Positions 32,432-43,699 of a stretch of DNA of 64,000 bases are shown one piece after another. The notes beneath the pieces are model-generated. The model did no database searches. It was not told the DNA's origin and worked only from the letters and a program-made list of their open reading frames with translations. Source of the DNA: Ianthella basta (taxonomy: Eukaryota; Porifera; Demospongiae; Verongiida; Ianthellidae); assembly GCA_964019415.1 (NCBI GenBank), contig OZ025881.1, positions 1,540,580-1,604,579 of the forward strand, given 5' to 3'. The stretch's first letter is position 1. Each line of letters starts with the position of its first letter. A program made the position numbers and the translations under genes.

Positions 32432-34474
32432 TTAAATGGAGTAAGTCAGCAAGTGAGATTTGATGGAGCTTGAGATGTCGTTACTCTTGCTAGTTCTGAT
32501 ACTCACTGGAAGTCCATTCCACCTTAGTGCTCCTCTGAAGGCAAACACCTTCTTCCCAAGTTCGGTCCTCACTTGAGGAACACGGATGCTTCTGCAGGAG
32601 GCGGACCTGGTGGCATGTTGATGGGTTCTTGCACATTGCTGGAATAATGCAGACAGATAGGCAGGGCCATGACCAGAGACACTTTGGTAAGCTGCCACAG
32701 CTTCACTCACTGCCCTTCTGGAAGTCTGTGTGGGCCAGTTCAGCTCCCGCCGCATGTCAGTAGCTGAGGCACCCACACGTCTGCGGAGGATGATACGGGC
32801 AGCGTAATTCTGGAGATGTTCCAGACTTCCGCTTTGCCCTTGTGTGCAAGTGTCCCAGACTGCATCTGCATAGGTGAGGTGAGGGAGTATGTACGCATTG
32901 TACATGGTGCAGAGGGCTTGCCTAGGTAAGAACCAAGACAGTCAGTGGAGGAGGCCAATCCCCTTGGCAGCTTTGCTTCGGACAAGGTCAATATGCTGAC
33001 TCCATGAGAGAGTGTCACTGATTACCACACCAAGGTATTTGTAGTTCTGTACCTGCTGAATGTGGGTACAATTGAGTTGAACATCAAGGGGTGACAGGGA
33101 TCTCCAACGAGAAGAGTGGATGAGCATACACTTTGTCTTTGCCGCATTCAGTCGCAATCCGCTTTCCAGAAGCCATTTGTGCGCTGAGTCTAAGGCATAC
33201 GACAGCATGGCTGAAATGTCAGCTGCAGATTTGCCAATGACATACAGTGTGGTGTCGTCTGCAAACATGACTGTTGACACCCCTTCAAGGTGGCTTGGCA
33301 GACTGTTCACAAACAGTGTGAAGAGGAGGGGTCCAAGAACAGAGCCCTGCGGGACTCCAGATGGGACTACAGCTTCGTCAGAGAAATTGCCATCAATAGC
33401 AGTGCACTGGTGACAATCTCTAAGGTAGCAACTGAACCACTCACAGGTAGCATGGTCAAATCCAAGGTCGGCAAGACGAGGGAGGAGCAAAGTATGGTTG
33501 ACTGTGTCAAAGGCTTTCGCAATATCTAGAAAGACAGCACCAACAATGAAGCCTTGGTCAAGAGCAGAGTACCATTCACTGGTAACATGCAATAGCGTGG
33601 TTGTTGTGGAGTGGCCTGGACAAAATCCTGACTGCCATGGGGACAGAAGGTTGTGGTCCAGAAGATGAGACATCACCTGGTCCCTGATCACTGACTCCAG
33701 GACTTTACTGGTCACAGGGAGAAGGGAGATAGGCCTGTAGTTGGAGAGTGCATCTCTTGAGCCACCTTTGTGCAAGGGCTTCACCAGGGCCTTTTTCCAG
33801 ATAGATGGGAGTGAACATGTGGATATTGAAGTATTGATAATGGAACAAACAGGAAGGGCAATGACAGGACTTGCAATCTTCAACATGGAAGCAGGTATGC
33901 CATCAAGGCCAGTGCTCTTACGAGGTTGGAGCTTTGATAATTTGATTTCACACTCTTCAGGTTGGATGGGTTGAAGACTCAAGGGTGGAAGTTGACACGT
34001 GCGGGTTGGATTTGCACAATGCAGCTCGGGTGGAATGGAATTGGGAGCTGAAGATGACACCGAGATGAAGTGATCATTGAACATAGTAGCTAGAGTCTTG
34101 GCATCAACATTGAAAGACGACCAGCTGGACACGCTGTGGGGTAGCACAGATTTGAGGGCCCTCCACATGGTAGCTGGCTGGGCTTTGTTGGTAATTAGGC
34201 TGGAAAAGTGTTCTTTCTTTGACACACGTAGCAGGGCTGTAACCCTGTTACGCTGCTTTCTATAGGCTTCCCAGTCTTCAATGCATCTGGTGACTCTAAA
34301 ACGACGAAGCAGCTTGACCCTGGTGTCCATCTGATCTCGGATGAACTTGGTTACCCAAGGGCAACCATTCTTCTTCACCCTAATCCTATGCAATGGGGCA
34401 TGATCATTGAGAACTTGAAAGAATAGTCGATTGAAGAAGTCAGTTTTGTTGTCCACACGGTCAAAGGTGTCCAT
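32432..34474 (-). pseudogene. LINE ORF, reverse transcriptase half
   Basis: After the frameshift: linker VKKNGCPWVTKFIRDQMDTR, RT fingers LQPRKSTGLDGIPASMLKIA and NYRPISLLPVTSKVLESVI, SPWQSGFCPGHSTTTTLLHV, AVFLDIAKAFDTVNHTLLLP, VPSGVPQGSVLGPLLFTLFV and TVMFADDTTLYVIG. The palm Asp residues are intact. A TGA at about 32.94 kb interrupts GIGLLH-LSWFLP; the frame continues to 32432 with LRWNGLPVSIRTSKSNDISS. Two lesions in all, so inactive but recent. Confidence 0.85.
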
Positions 34475-35502
34475 AACTGACCAGGGAGCCTCGGAAAGAT
34501 CTGCCTTAAACTGTCTGAGTCAAATCTCTTGAAGGATCTGCGTAGTACCGTACTTGATCTTGGTTTGGGCTTGCTCCAACAAAGGCCTAGACTGATGGCA
34601 GAGTGATCACTGATACCAATGTCGACAACATGTGAAGATCTGACAATTCTTTCGGATGAAACAAGGAAGATATCAAGGAGGGTGGCGCTATTGCAGGTAA
34701 TCCTAGTGGGTGAAGCAATGGGCTGAAGCAGGTTACGAGATTTGATGAATTCAGATAAGAGGATAGATTGAGGATGGTCTGGGTCCAGAAGGTTGATGTT
34801 CAGATCTCCATAGACTACAACATGGTCCTGCAGAGTGAGAGTATGATCGATCATATCTAGGAGGAACTGAACACTGTTCATACCAAGGCTGGGAGGACGG
34901 TAAATGCAACCAACTAGGATCTTAGACGGAACTGAACGGGAGTGAACCTCAAGCCAGATTGACTCAACTGAAGATGTTGAGGAGTTGTTGCTGATGGAGA
35001 CCTTCCTGCAAGTAAGAGAGTTGCATACATAAATGCAGACACCACCACCATGACGATGTCGATCAGCTCTGTGGATAGTGAACCCTGGAATGAACAGCAT
35101 GGAGTCATCAACACTGGAGTCTAACCAGGTTTCGGACAAGGCTAAGATGTCAGGGGAGGCAGTTTCGGCAAACTCAGTAACTTGGTCGAGGTGCCGAAAG
35201 AGGCTGCGAACATTCAGATGAGTAAATGTGAAGGATGGTACTTTGTCACACCTCCTAGAGGGATGCTGGCATCCACAAACAGGACCGGGATTTGTCTCAA
35301 CATCGCCGCACAGCACTAGCAAGAGGAACCAGGGACTGCCAGGTAAGTTCGCTGGAAGGGAGCACCTCCTACGCTCAGGAGAGCAGCGAATATCCACCCG
35401 CCGCGGCAAAGACTGAGTACTGGAAGAGAGTGTGAGAGCTACTGACAACGATACCTCAAGTTCAGGGGCGAGCAAGACAGGATTGTAGGGATCAGGATGC
35501 AC
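34375..35502 (-). pseudogene. LINE ORF, N-terminal half: 2A-like motif and APE endonuclease
   Basis: The frame is open upstream of 35502 without a visible ATG (reads SVAVVALLVLAARVASCLQ, a signal-peptide-like stretch), so the true start is uncertain. From the GTG at 35502 counted as residue 1, residues 58-74 are WFLLLVLCGDVETNPGP. D-V-E-T-N-P-G-P is a canonical 2A ribosome-skipping signature. The endonuclease follows: THLNVRSLFRHLDQ, LSETWLDSS, GCIYRPPS, VVYGDLNINLLD, LLDIFLVSS and GISDHSAISL, with catalytic Asn, Glu, Asp and His in place. A 1-base loss near 34510 moves the RT into another frame. Confidence 0.85.
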
Positions 35503-35667
35503 TTGGCTTAATCTGAAATCCTGGAGACAGGAGGCGACCCGCGCAGCAAGAACAAGCAGAGCGACAACAGCAACGGACTTTTGGACTTTCCGCCATTTTT
35601 TTTACATTTATACCAGCGTAAGTGTAACATGAAGCCAAACAACAAAATGTCAAAGTGAAAACAATAT

Positions 35668-36137
35668 ACACATGTGAGTTATGGCTATGTAAACAATGTG
35701 GGTGCTGCACGCGGCCAATTTTTTACCTCCGTATAATGGCTTACATCTCCTGCAAACTTTGTTCGATCGAAGTCAGACGAGTACCAGAAGAAAGAACAGA
35801 TTCAGCTCTCTAAGCCTACGTATGATCTCTGCTGATGATGCTGATTGCATGCTACACTGAGCAATGTCGCCGCTAATGAAGCCATAGCACATCACGCTGT
35901 TTGGCACTTTTGCTCGAACAATTAAATCAAGTCTGCTCGGTAAGGCTTGTTTTCATCCTTAGGTACATACCTAGCTGCCAAATACAACGTTCTAGGATGA
36001 TTTCTTTCCTAAGATAATTGCAGATCATGCGCACATCATGTGACATTGCACGCATAGCCACGGAAACAGGGGAATTCACACCTTAATGTTATTATTTGCC
36101 TTATGTAAACAAAACTTGACATAACCTACAAGCATAC
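35668..36137 (+). mobile_element. MITE family M, copy 3
   Basis: The ends are cacatgtgagttatggctatg (35668) and cataacctacaagcatacg (36137). The interior matches 21.6-22.4 kb. It directly abuts the 5' end of the LINE above. A short hairpin-like block ggggtgcctgtggcaacccc follows at about 36143. Confidence 0.7.
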
Positions 36138-36204
36138 GTAAGGGGTGCCTGTGGCAACCCCTAAAAGTCTGAGTATTGCCAATACTAGCACACTTGCTGC
36201 ATAC

Positions 36205-36347
36205 CTGCTGTCTGGTGGAGTCTGACCAGTTGTTTCTCTTCACTGGGTTGCAGAAGTCCCTGACCTCTTTCAGCATTGTCTCCATGATGGTGGAGCCAAG
36301 CTGAGAGGTGTCCACCACCTCTGCTGTTCCTTTCACTTTCACCTTAC
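36205..36347 (-). CDS. RNF213: RNF213-like exon (KVKVKGTAEVVDTSQ)
   Basis: A 143-base exon with acceptor atcttgcag and donor gtatgc. Two bases complete the Gly codon from the exon at 44752; the frame is KVKVKGTAEVVDTSQLGSTI then METMLKEVRDFCNPVKRNNW and SDSTRQQ, leaving in phase 0. Together the two exons read LFG-KVKVKG...; a short beta hairpin then a helix. Assigned by phase chain, not by a named domain. Confidence 0.65.
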
Positions 36348-36478
36348 CTGCAAGATGATATCACAATTATATAAATGACAGCCAATAGAGATAGCCTTAT
36401 ATTGGCACATGAAGCGGTAGTGTATATCCAAATTGCTAATCACAGGAAATGCCTTGTGTAGCTTGAGTGTAAAGAATA

Positions 36479-37351
36479 CTCGCATGTGAGTTATGGCTAT
36501 GTAAAGAATGCGGTTGCTGCGCACGGCCGATTTTGACCTTCGTATTTTCCTCCCTTTCTCCTTTAAATCGAGTCTGGAGAAAGCAAGAAAGGGATGAAGA
36601 TGAAGCCTGCACTTTCTTCTTTATGCGAATGCCTGCTATTTATCGTTATTCATTCTGTGAAGCGAGAAATGTCGCTGTAAACGAACCATATAAAATAACA
36701 CTTATTACGGAAGCAGACTTTTTGAGACTGTTAAGAGGCAAAGTAAAGGCATAGGCAAGTGGAGAAGCGTACTGCCTAACTCTTCCATGTGGGGGATTTT
36801 TGTAAACCAACCAGTCGTAAAGTTACATCAGCGCAACTGAATATTTCGAATAAGTTCATGCACTGCTCGCTGTAACTCTATGCAGAGACCCAGTACAAAA
36901 ATTCCCCACATGGGATCGCTAGATCATATCTTTTGCTTGCCACTTTAGCCTTCAGCGCACAATTATCCTTCATACAAAAAGTCTGCTCAGCGATTTAGTG
37001 GCCGTACTCGTCACCTGGCTGTCAAACAGCAAAAGTCACATGAGGTCACGTGGTATTCGTGTGATATTTTCTGAAAGTGGCCAACAGTACGGTTTTGTTT
37101 CCCGTGATTTGGCGGTTCCACTTGAACGACTCAATCAAACCTTTACGTTTAGGAATGCTCCCGTCTTTAAGCACGCACGTTGTGGCCGAACACTACGTTT
37201 CAAGGCGATTTCGTCCAGAACTTCCTGTACAGTCACGTGAATGTCACATGACAACGCTCGCGTATCCATGGCAACACAGGAATTCACACCTTTCAGGTGT
37301 CATATTTCCTTATGTAAACAGAACTGCCATATCCCACATGCGCTATTTTGG
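36479..37351 (+). mobile_element. MITE family M, copy 4
   Basis: The left end is cgcatgtgagttatggctatg; the right end is ccatatcccacatgcg (its inverted complement). The interior has cgattttgaccttcgtattt near the left and aacacaggaattcacacct near the right. Length about 870 bases, no transposase frame. Confidence 0.75.
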
Positions 37352-37861
37352 ATGTCTGCAACTATCTGAACCAGCTCTTCCCACTTGTACATTAATTTAC
37401 TAGGAGTACAAAGAATCCTGTGTTACTATAAATAAAATGTAATCTTAATCAAGTTTATGTTATTTTATTGTATGTCTGTCTCTTGTTATCACTTCTGTTT
37501 GATTGCATGTATTCTATGACAATGACAAATGGTGAGTGTTCACTAAATTGCTAGGTAGTTCGTATCAGTACGCTAGAGAGAGGAGAACCATGATAAGCAA
37601 AACTTGCAATTGCATGTACTATGAGAGACTGATGCATGCAACTGAGCAGCAGATGGTCCAAACATACGTTTGTAGTTACATAGTACGCATTACCAACAAG
37701 TTATCTTTCACATCCACATCTACCGATCCACTAGAGGAGGCAATCAACTTCACTCTTTTGCACAAAGCCTGCCAATCTGTATTGTACTTCAAAGCACTTA
37801 AGCACTGCAATAAGCTGCATGTTACATTTTTTGAACCAATGAAAACACCCACTATGGTTGA

Positions 37862-39690
37862 TTGCACTCTTAAATGCTTGGTGGCGAAACTGGCAAGTAG
37901 GGCTGGATCCTGGAATGGATGGGGTTGTTGTTGACACCTCTCGAGCTGGGATTTGGAACGTCTATGGGAGCAGAAGTGGCAGCCCATGCTGCCAGGACCT
38001 ACGGACCTTCATTACCTCCTACCCAATCACATCCTTGTCAAGCTCAATTTCCAGAATGAGTTCAACACCATCAGAAGGGGCAAGATGTTGGAGGCAGTGA
38101 GGGTGGGCATACCGGAGCTTTTCTCCTATGCCTCTCCATTACTCTTTGCTTTCTACCCTTTACTATAAATAAAAGCCTCCACATGACCACTCTGCAATCG
38201 ATTGAGGGGATCCAGCAGGGTGATTCCCTTGGCCCCTCCCTTTTTGCCTGACAATCTACTCCCTGGGTTCCAGGCTACACCATATTCACAAGCAGGATGT
38301 TCTACTGTTGTTGCTCAACTTACAGCAATGGCTACTGCGCAGGTTATGGAGGACAGGCTATTCATTGACGCTCTGTTGTATGCTCTTTCTCACGTTGGAC
38401 TTTCTAGTATCACGCTCAAGCAAGAACAGCCGACTGCTATTCGTCATCTCTACCAACGGAAGGACGTATTTCTGTGGTTGCCAACTGGTTTCGGGAAGTC
38501 GGTCTGCTACGAGGTGTTGCCATTCCTTTACAACTTTGCTGGAAGTAAGTCTGGCAGCATTGTTCTTTGATGGACTAAGCAATTCTCGTACACGTACTGT
38601 GGCAAACCGTTGCCATCCTCGATTGGCACCAACAGTAGCCGACTAAGTCGCCCGGGAAGGTCTTCCTTCAGCCCATTTCGGCTGAACAATGAGGACGATC
38701 GGTTTGGAGACACGTCTGACGAACAAACTCTGCATGTGCAAAGCCTTACGAAGGCAGCGCTCATTGCCGTCTATTGAACCTTATGCAATCCATCGTTGAC
38801 ACGCCATTTTGGTACGGAAGTATGACGTCACAAAACAGTGGCTCCCAGGCCATTTTTCTCCTCCCCCGCAATTAATGTGAAGAGCCTGGGGATGAGGCTA
38901 CATTTGACCCTTGCTGACATCTTGAACGTAAATTTGGATGCTCCCTCAACCTGGGTCCCAGCCACCCTTCCAGTTGGTGAAGGAGGTTTATGGATCCGTA
39001 TGTAGGTCCACCCGGCTTGCCCCTTCTGCCTTTACGGCATAGGCTGAAGGATACCACTCCCCTCACATTTCGCACAGAGGTTTGTAATGAGTGGAAGCAG
39101 GGACACCAGCAAACCCTCCACCCCCCCAATGAAACAGCACCAGAGAGTGTGGCATAAACCTCGCATTGAAGTAATAGAGCAAGAGTTATTGAACTCTGTG
39201 GCAGGCGCCAGGGAGTCAGCTAGACTCCTGGCTGTTCAGTCTAAGGAGTCTGAAGCCAGGCTCAATACCCTCCCTGTCCTGTCTTTGGGGCTTTGCTTTG
39301 ATGATGAGTTTGTACGCATTGCTGGTGGTCTCTATCTTGGGGTTCCCTTGACCGTCCCCTCTCATGCAGCCTATGTGGAGGCCATGTGGATGAATTCGCC
39401 ACGCATAGCCTAAGCTGCAGAATGAGTGCAGGACGTTTCCCACAGCAAGCAGCAATCAACACCATTGTTAAGAAGTACCTAGCCCACAGATCCCATCTAC
39501 GCTGGAGCCCCTGGGTCTTTGCGGTCAGATGGTAAAAATCCTGATGGAGTCACCATCACTCCTGGTAGGCAGGCCGAGCTCTTGTCTGGAACATTACCTG
39601 CCTTGACCTTGTGGTGTCCCACGTGGTGTTGACAATGAGGGAGGCAGGGGCAGTGGCCACATCAGCTGAGGTGAAGAAAAGCAACAAGTA
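37862..39690 (+). mobile_element. Type B LINE fragment, split by a 0.65-kb insert
   Basis: The left part (37862-38235) encodes RT pieces: LKCLVAKLASRAG, LVKLNFQNEFNTIRRGKMLE (first Asp lost, N-F-Q-N in place of D-F-x-N) and IEGIQQGDSLGPSLFA. The right part (38905-39690) encodes APSTWVPATLPVGEGGLWIR, HKPRIEVIEQELLNSVAGAR, RIAGGLYLGVPLTVPSHAAY and the nuclease start PDGVTI. The family equals the fragment at 8.9-10.05 kb. The interruption 38236-38904 carries the RecQ-like exon. All frames are broken. Confidence 0.65.
38328..38544 (+). CDS. RecQ-like helicase first exon
   Basis: The ATG at 38328 opens 72 codons that end at a donor gtaagt (38545-38550): MATAQVMEDRLFIDALLYAL, SHVGLSSITLKQEQPTAIRH and LYQRKDVFLWLPTGFGKSVC then YEVLPFLYNFAG. 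K-x-E-Q-x-x-A-I is a RecQ Q-like motif, and P-T-G-F-G-K-S is Walker A; the expected next motif (SPLLSLMxDQV) is not found in the following kilobase. RecQ helicases unwind DNA 3' to 5'. It is a lone exon within a transposon-derived insert, so it is probably a captured or broken gene start. Confidence 0.6.
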
Positions 39691-40312
39691 CAGACCTTTT
39701 TGAGTTGCTTGTCCACACCGATACCGGTATCTGGGAAGCGCTTGGGTGATTTTATATGGATAAACACGCATACCTACAGTATAATAGCAAAATCTAGTGT
39801 TCATATAGATCGTGAGCTAGAGATCTTATATAGAAATACTACTGTATGTTTATGTATAATAGTGTGATTTCAACTACAGTACCCAGTGCCTGGTGTGGAC
39901 AACTGACCAAAAGATGTCTGTACGAAGAGCTGGCCTGGATTCACATGTGGCTCTATCTGCAATTGAGAGTTCAGGCCAGGCATGATTGGCCCAGGGACCC
40001 AAGTATTTGTGACTGAGCTGGGCAGATGACTTATCCGGGCGTTGGAGGATGAAACACTGCCTCTGTGCTCGGTGCCTCTACTTGACAAATTACAATTACA
40101 ATTAATTCTATTTGTACAATATTATTGTAGGCAGTGTTACTGCAATAGGCTCTTTTTATTATTATCATGCTCCCATGTAGTGCTGATTGGTCTAGTATTT
40201 TAGTTACTATAGTCTTGTATTAGAGATATCATAATGCTTATCACTCAATTGCATTCGTATTATAATTATCTGAGAAGCTATAATGTACAGCCTATATAAT
40301 AAGTATACAACG

Positions 40313-41000
40313 GGCAATCTGAAGGAAGTTCTCACTGTGAGCCAGCAAAGATCTCTGTCTCTTGCTGGAGAGAAAGGTGCCTCCACATGGGTGACTGCAC
40401 TGCCATCGAGAACATGGGCTTTACCTTACATAAGAGAGCATTCAGAGGTGCAGTCTTCATCAGATACGATTGGACTCCACCCTTCCTGCCAACCAACTAC
40501 ATTTGCGAGAATGCATTCTCGGTGGAACACGCCTTAAGCTGCAATATAGGGGCTCTTCCCATCCGCCATCATAATGAGATACGGGATCTGACTGCTGAGC
40601 TTCTCTCTCATGTGTGCTATGACATTTGCCTGGAGCCGGGCTTGCAAAAGCTCAATGATGAACATTTTCAACTACGGAGAATGAACATTGATGATAATGC
40701 ACGGCTGGACATTAGCACCAATGGCTTCTGGGAGAGGTCAGAAAGGGTATTCTTTGATGTGCGGGTCTTTAACCCATTCGCCCCGACTAACCTCAAACAC
40801 CCGCTAGAAAGCTGCTACCGCCTACATGAGATGGAGAAAAGGAAACAATATGATGAACGTGTCCGTGAAGTCGAATGAGGGAGCTTCACACCTCTGGTCT
40901 TTTCCACCTCTGGTGGCATGGGAAGACAAGCCACAGTCTTTTTCAAATGCCTTGCCTCCCTGCTTGCCAGGAAAAGTGATCAGCCATATATACAGCCATG
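40313..41000 (+). pseudogene. Type D LINE C-terminal fragment up to the assembly gap
   Basis: Reads AGEKGASTWVTALPS, shifts, then ENMGFTLHKRAFRGAVFIRY, PTNYICENAFSVEHALSCNI, HHNEIRDLTAELLSHVCYDI, DDNARLDISTNGFWERSERV and FFDVRVFNPFAPTN. After a TGA at about 40876 it continues GSFTPLVFSTSGGMGRQATV. The C-x-C box has lost its first Cys (Y-I-C-E). D-A-R-L-D...F-F-D-V-R-V is the same nuclease-like motif as at 19.5 kb. It runs into the N run. Confidence 0.75.
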
Positions 41001-41200
41001 NNNNNNNNNNNNNNNNNNNNNNNNNNNNNNNNNNNNNNNNNNNNNNNNNNNNNNNNNNNNNNNNNNNNNNNNNNNNNNNNNNNNNNNNNNNNNNNNNNNN
41101 NNNNNNNNNNNNNNNNNNNNNNNNNNNNNNNNNNNNNNNNNNNNNNNNNNNNNNNNNNNNNNNNNNNNNNNNNNNNNNNNNNNNNNNNNNNNNNNNNNNN
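41001..41200. other. Assembly gap of 200 N
   Basis: Exactly 200 undetermined bases, a scaffolding gap of conventional size. The LINE on its left is cut here; the flanks do not obviously continue each other. Confidence 0.99.
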
Positions 41201-41855
41201 AAATGCGACTGTCTCAAAAAGACTGTGTTCGAGAGATATGGTAGTCTCGTACCCAGCCCTATCTCCAACTGTTCCGTCATTTTGGGGAGGAGCATCCTCC
41301 AAAATGGCAGAACGGCAGAGATGGGTCTGATATGAGACTAGAGATATGGCATGAAAACAGCAAAAAGGGCAATATGTGGCTTATACTCTTTCGGAGAACG
41401 GCTAAATCACGCTCAATAGCGGGATGTAATCGAGAAGTGCCGAGTCCAGCGTTCTACTCTGGCGGTGTGAGCCCTCAGTGCAGCATCTGGTGGTAGATCG
41501 CCAGATCCGATTTGGAACGCGTACCACACAGTTATGGGAAGAATGCTGTACGTAGTTTGCATAGAGCAGAGAACCACTTCTCCGTAGTTCAAGAGGATCC
41601 CCACCTCAATGGAAATGGCGTTCATTTCACAATGTAAATTTAGCCAGCAATGTTTGTTTGCAAACACGCCGAGGGTTTTGCTCATTAGTGCTTCATTTAT
41701 CCTCAGCAGCCCTGTGCCATGTGTTAAATTTTATGTGCAGGCATCATAGCATTTGTGAGTCAAACTGAATATGCTGGTGGTATAACAGCAATAAGAAGTC
41801 TCTTTGGTGGTATAACAGGAATAAAGAAGCTATATACATGGAATGGATTCTACCG

Positions 41856-42338
41856 TATAGCGGGAAAATTTCGCGAGGTTTAATGTTCGCGATTTGACCA
41901 AAAATGGTTGGTTCTCTAATACCAGCTTCACAACAGGGTTGAAAACCTTGCCGATGTTTCGACCAGATTCTCTGGTCTCCTTCAGGGCGCCCGCGCAGTA
42001 TTATAGAACCAACCCTTTCTGATGCCTGAGCCAGCTGAGAAGCTGAGAAGCCCTCACTTCGATTTGACCAAATTCGCGAAATTTTCCTTCGCAAATTTTC
42101 TCCACTCATGATTATAATTATATGCAAACGTCATAATATGATGGCCGCCACGAAGCGCAGAAGTGGATTTAGCCGTTTAAGTGCTATGCTACTGTTCTGT
42201 GCCTGAAAATCCTTTCAACTAAGTAGTTTGACTTCCAAGGAGATCTTTTGGATGTTAAAAATTGCAAAATTAAATCCGCGAAATGTTTGGTTTTGAACAA
42301 AACTGCAAAATTTTCTTCCGCAAAATTTTCCCGCTATA
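41856..42338. mobile_element. MITE with 16-bp TIRs, split by a Penelope terminus
   Basis: Terminal inverted repeats TATAGCGGGAAAATTT (41856-41871) and AAATTTTCCCGCTATA (ending 42338). TTCGCGAA-type subrepeats recur inside. A Penelope-type terminal fragment lies at 41903-42059 flanked by a 13-base duplication of MITE sequence. Confidence 0.78.
41890..42072 (-). mobile_element. Short Penelope-type terminus with 13-bp TSD
   Basis: The direct repeat CGATTTGACCAAA is at 41890-41902 and 42060-42072. Between them are tggttggttctctaatacc, cttgccgatgtttcgaccag and a second copy of the end atgcctgagccagctgagaag. One hammerhead-like core is present in minus orientation, with a substituted stem. Confidence 0.8.
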
Positions 42339-43436
42339 CCCTGTTATTGTTGGTTGCCATGGCAACACCAGAAACATCAAAGAAGAAGAAGGATATATAA
42401 GACGATGAAGCGTGGGAAATGTCGAGGGTGCTCTTTACAAGTAGGCGTACCTTCGCTGGGAAGTACGGTTAGCTATGTGCACTGCTCAGTCCCCACTTCC
42501 TCGTGGTAAGCTTTGTTTGTCGGTTTTCAGTTCTATTCAGGAGTAGCGCTGCTTTTCGTTTGTATTACAGCATACAAACAACCACTGCCATCCCTACATA
42601 GACAGCACTACCGTGCTGTCTGATATATCCCAGCTAGCCGGGTTATAAATTTACAAGGGGCTCTGGGTTCCTATTTTAAGCCAATCCACTTCATGTTCAA
42701 CGTTTACTGTATTTTATAATTGTTGTTCATTTTTCACACCTTTTATGTCGAGCAGCTGCTGTCCATATTGCATGCATCACTTTCTTGCAGCATGTGCATG
42801 TGTCAACTTGTCATGTCATGGCAGTGTATGCTCATGACATCCCATGATTGAGCATGATTTGCTTTTGTGCATGCCATATGCATGTTCATGCAAGAAAGGA
42901 ATGGTGGATGTGAAATCATTAAGCAAGAAATTTCTCTACTGAATACAACATGTTTCCGCTGCTGCACAGTACTGCAAGAAGATAAAGAGTTTCCGTGCAA
43001 GCAGGGCATTCTTGACACCACTTACAGTGGCTGCCTCATCTCCATTCTGTAGCTACAGCAAATTCAGATGATGTTTTCCGCAAGTAACCCGAATTTGGTA
43101 AAGTTTGGTGTACGTAACTACTTACTACGAACCTGTATCCGGTTGTTGAATATCTTCAGAGACCCAAGACGTCGGAATGACAGTTGCTACGCTAAAACGT
43201 CTTTCATGCAGGCCTCATTGCAGTCGAAGTAGCTACGTAGTTTATACTAGTTCCTCGGCCACGGCTAAAACAAGAGCAGCAATTCTGCAAAAGAATCCTT
43301 CCAAGTTCTTGTGCATTGCTTCTGATCGCATACGCACTTGGCAACAGAACGTTTGAGGGTTTAGCAAATCGGCTACATTCTTCTTAACTTCTGAAAAACA
43401 ATAAGCCAATTATAGTACGCTAACGCTATGCTAGCA

Positions 43437-43690
43437 CACTGGTGGCATGGGAAGACAAGCCACAGTCATTGTCAAACACCTTGCCTCCCTGCTTGCCTGG
43501 AAAAGGGACCAGCCCTACAGCCATATAATTGCGTGGATCAGATGCCACTTGGGATTCTCACTCCTTCGATCACGGCCTGCCTAAGGGGCACAGGGTCTAT
43601 TGCAGGATTCATCTCCAGCCACACCAATCCCAAAGCCTTGGACCTCACAATCAGTGAGGGCCAGGTTCCCATATCATGAGCAATGAAACA
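43437..43690 (+). pseudogene. Type D LINE C-terminal end fragment
   Basis: TGGMGRQATVIVKHLASLLA then WKRDQPYSHIIAWIRCHLGF and SLLRSITACLRGTGS. It overlaps in sequence with 40908-41000, so this is a second copy or a duplication of the same copy across the gap. Both share the phrase GGMGRQATV. Confidence 0.7.
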
Positions 43691-43699
43691 CTTTAACAT

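Larger units (their letters stand above)
32145..35600 (-). mobile_element. CR1/L2-like LINE, near full length, with 2A-like motif
   Basis: The 5' end is near 35.60 kb (cgccattttttttaca on the plus strand), the 3' end near 32.15 kb after ttatttcacctggggaagcc, followed by a tatggtatggta tail. It carries an N-terminal hydrophobic region, a 2A-like motif, an APE endonuclease and an RT. Only one frameshift (about 34.51 kb) and one stop (TGA at about 32.94 kb, from TGG) interrupt it. Same direction as the host gene. Confidence 0.86.

Noticed and set aside
42803..43052. Cys-containing frames on both strands at 42.8-43.05 kb
   Set aside because: No known finger spacing, no splice signals, and both strands equally open.
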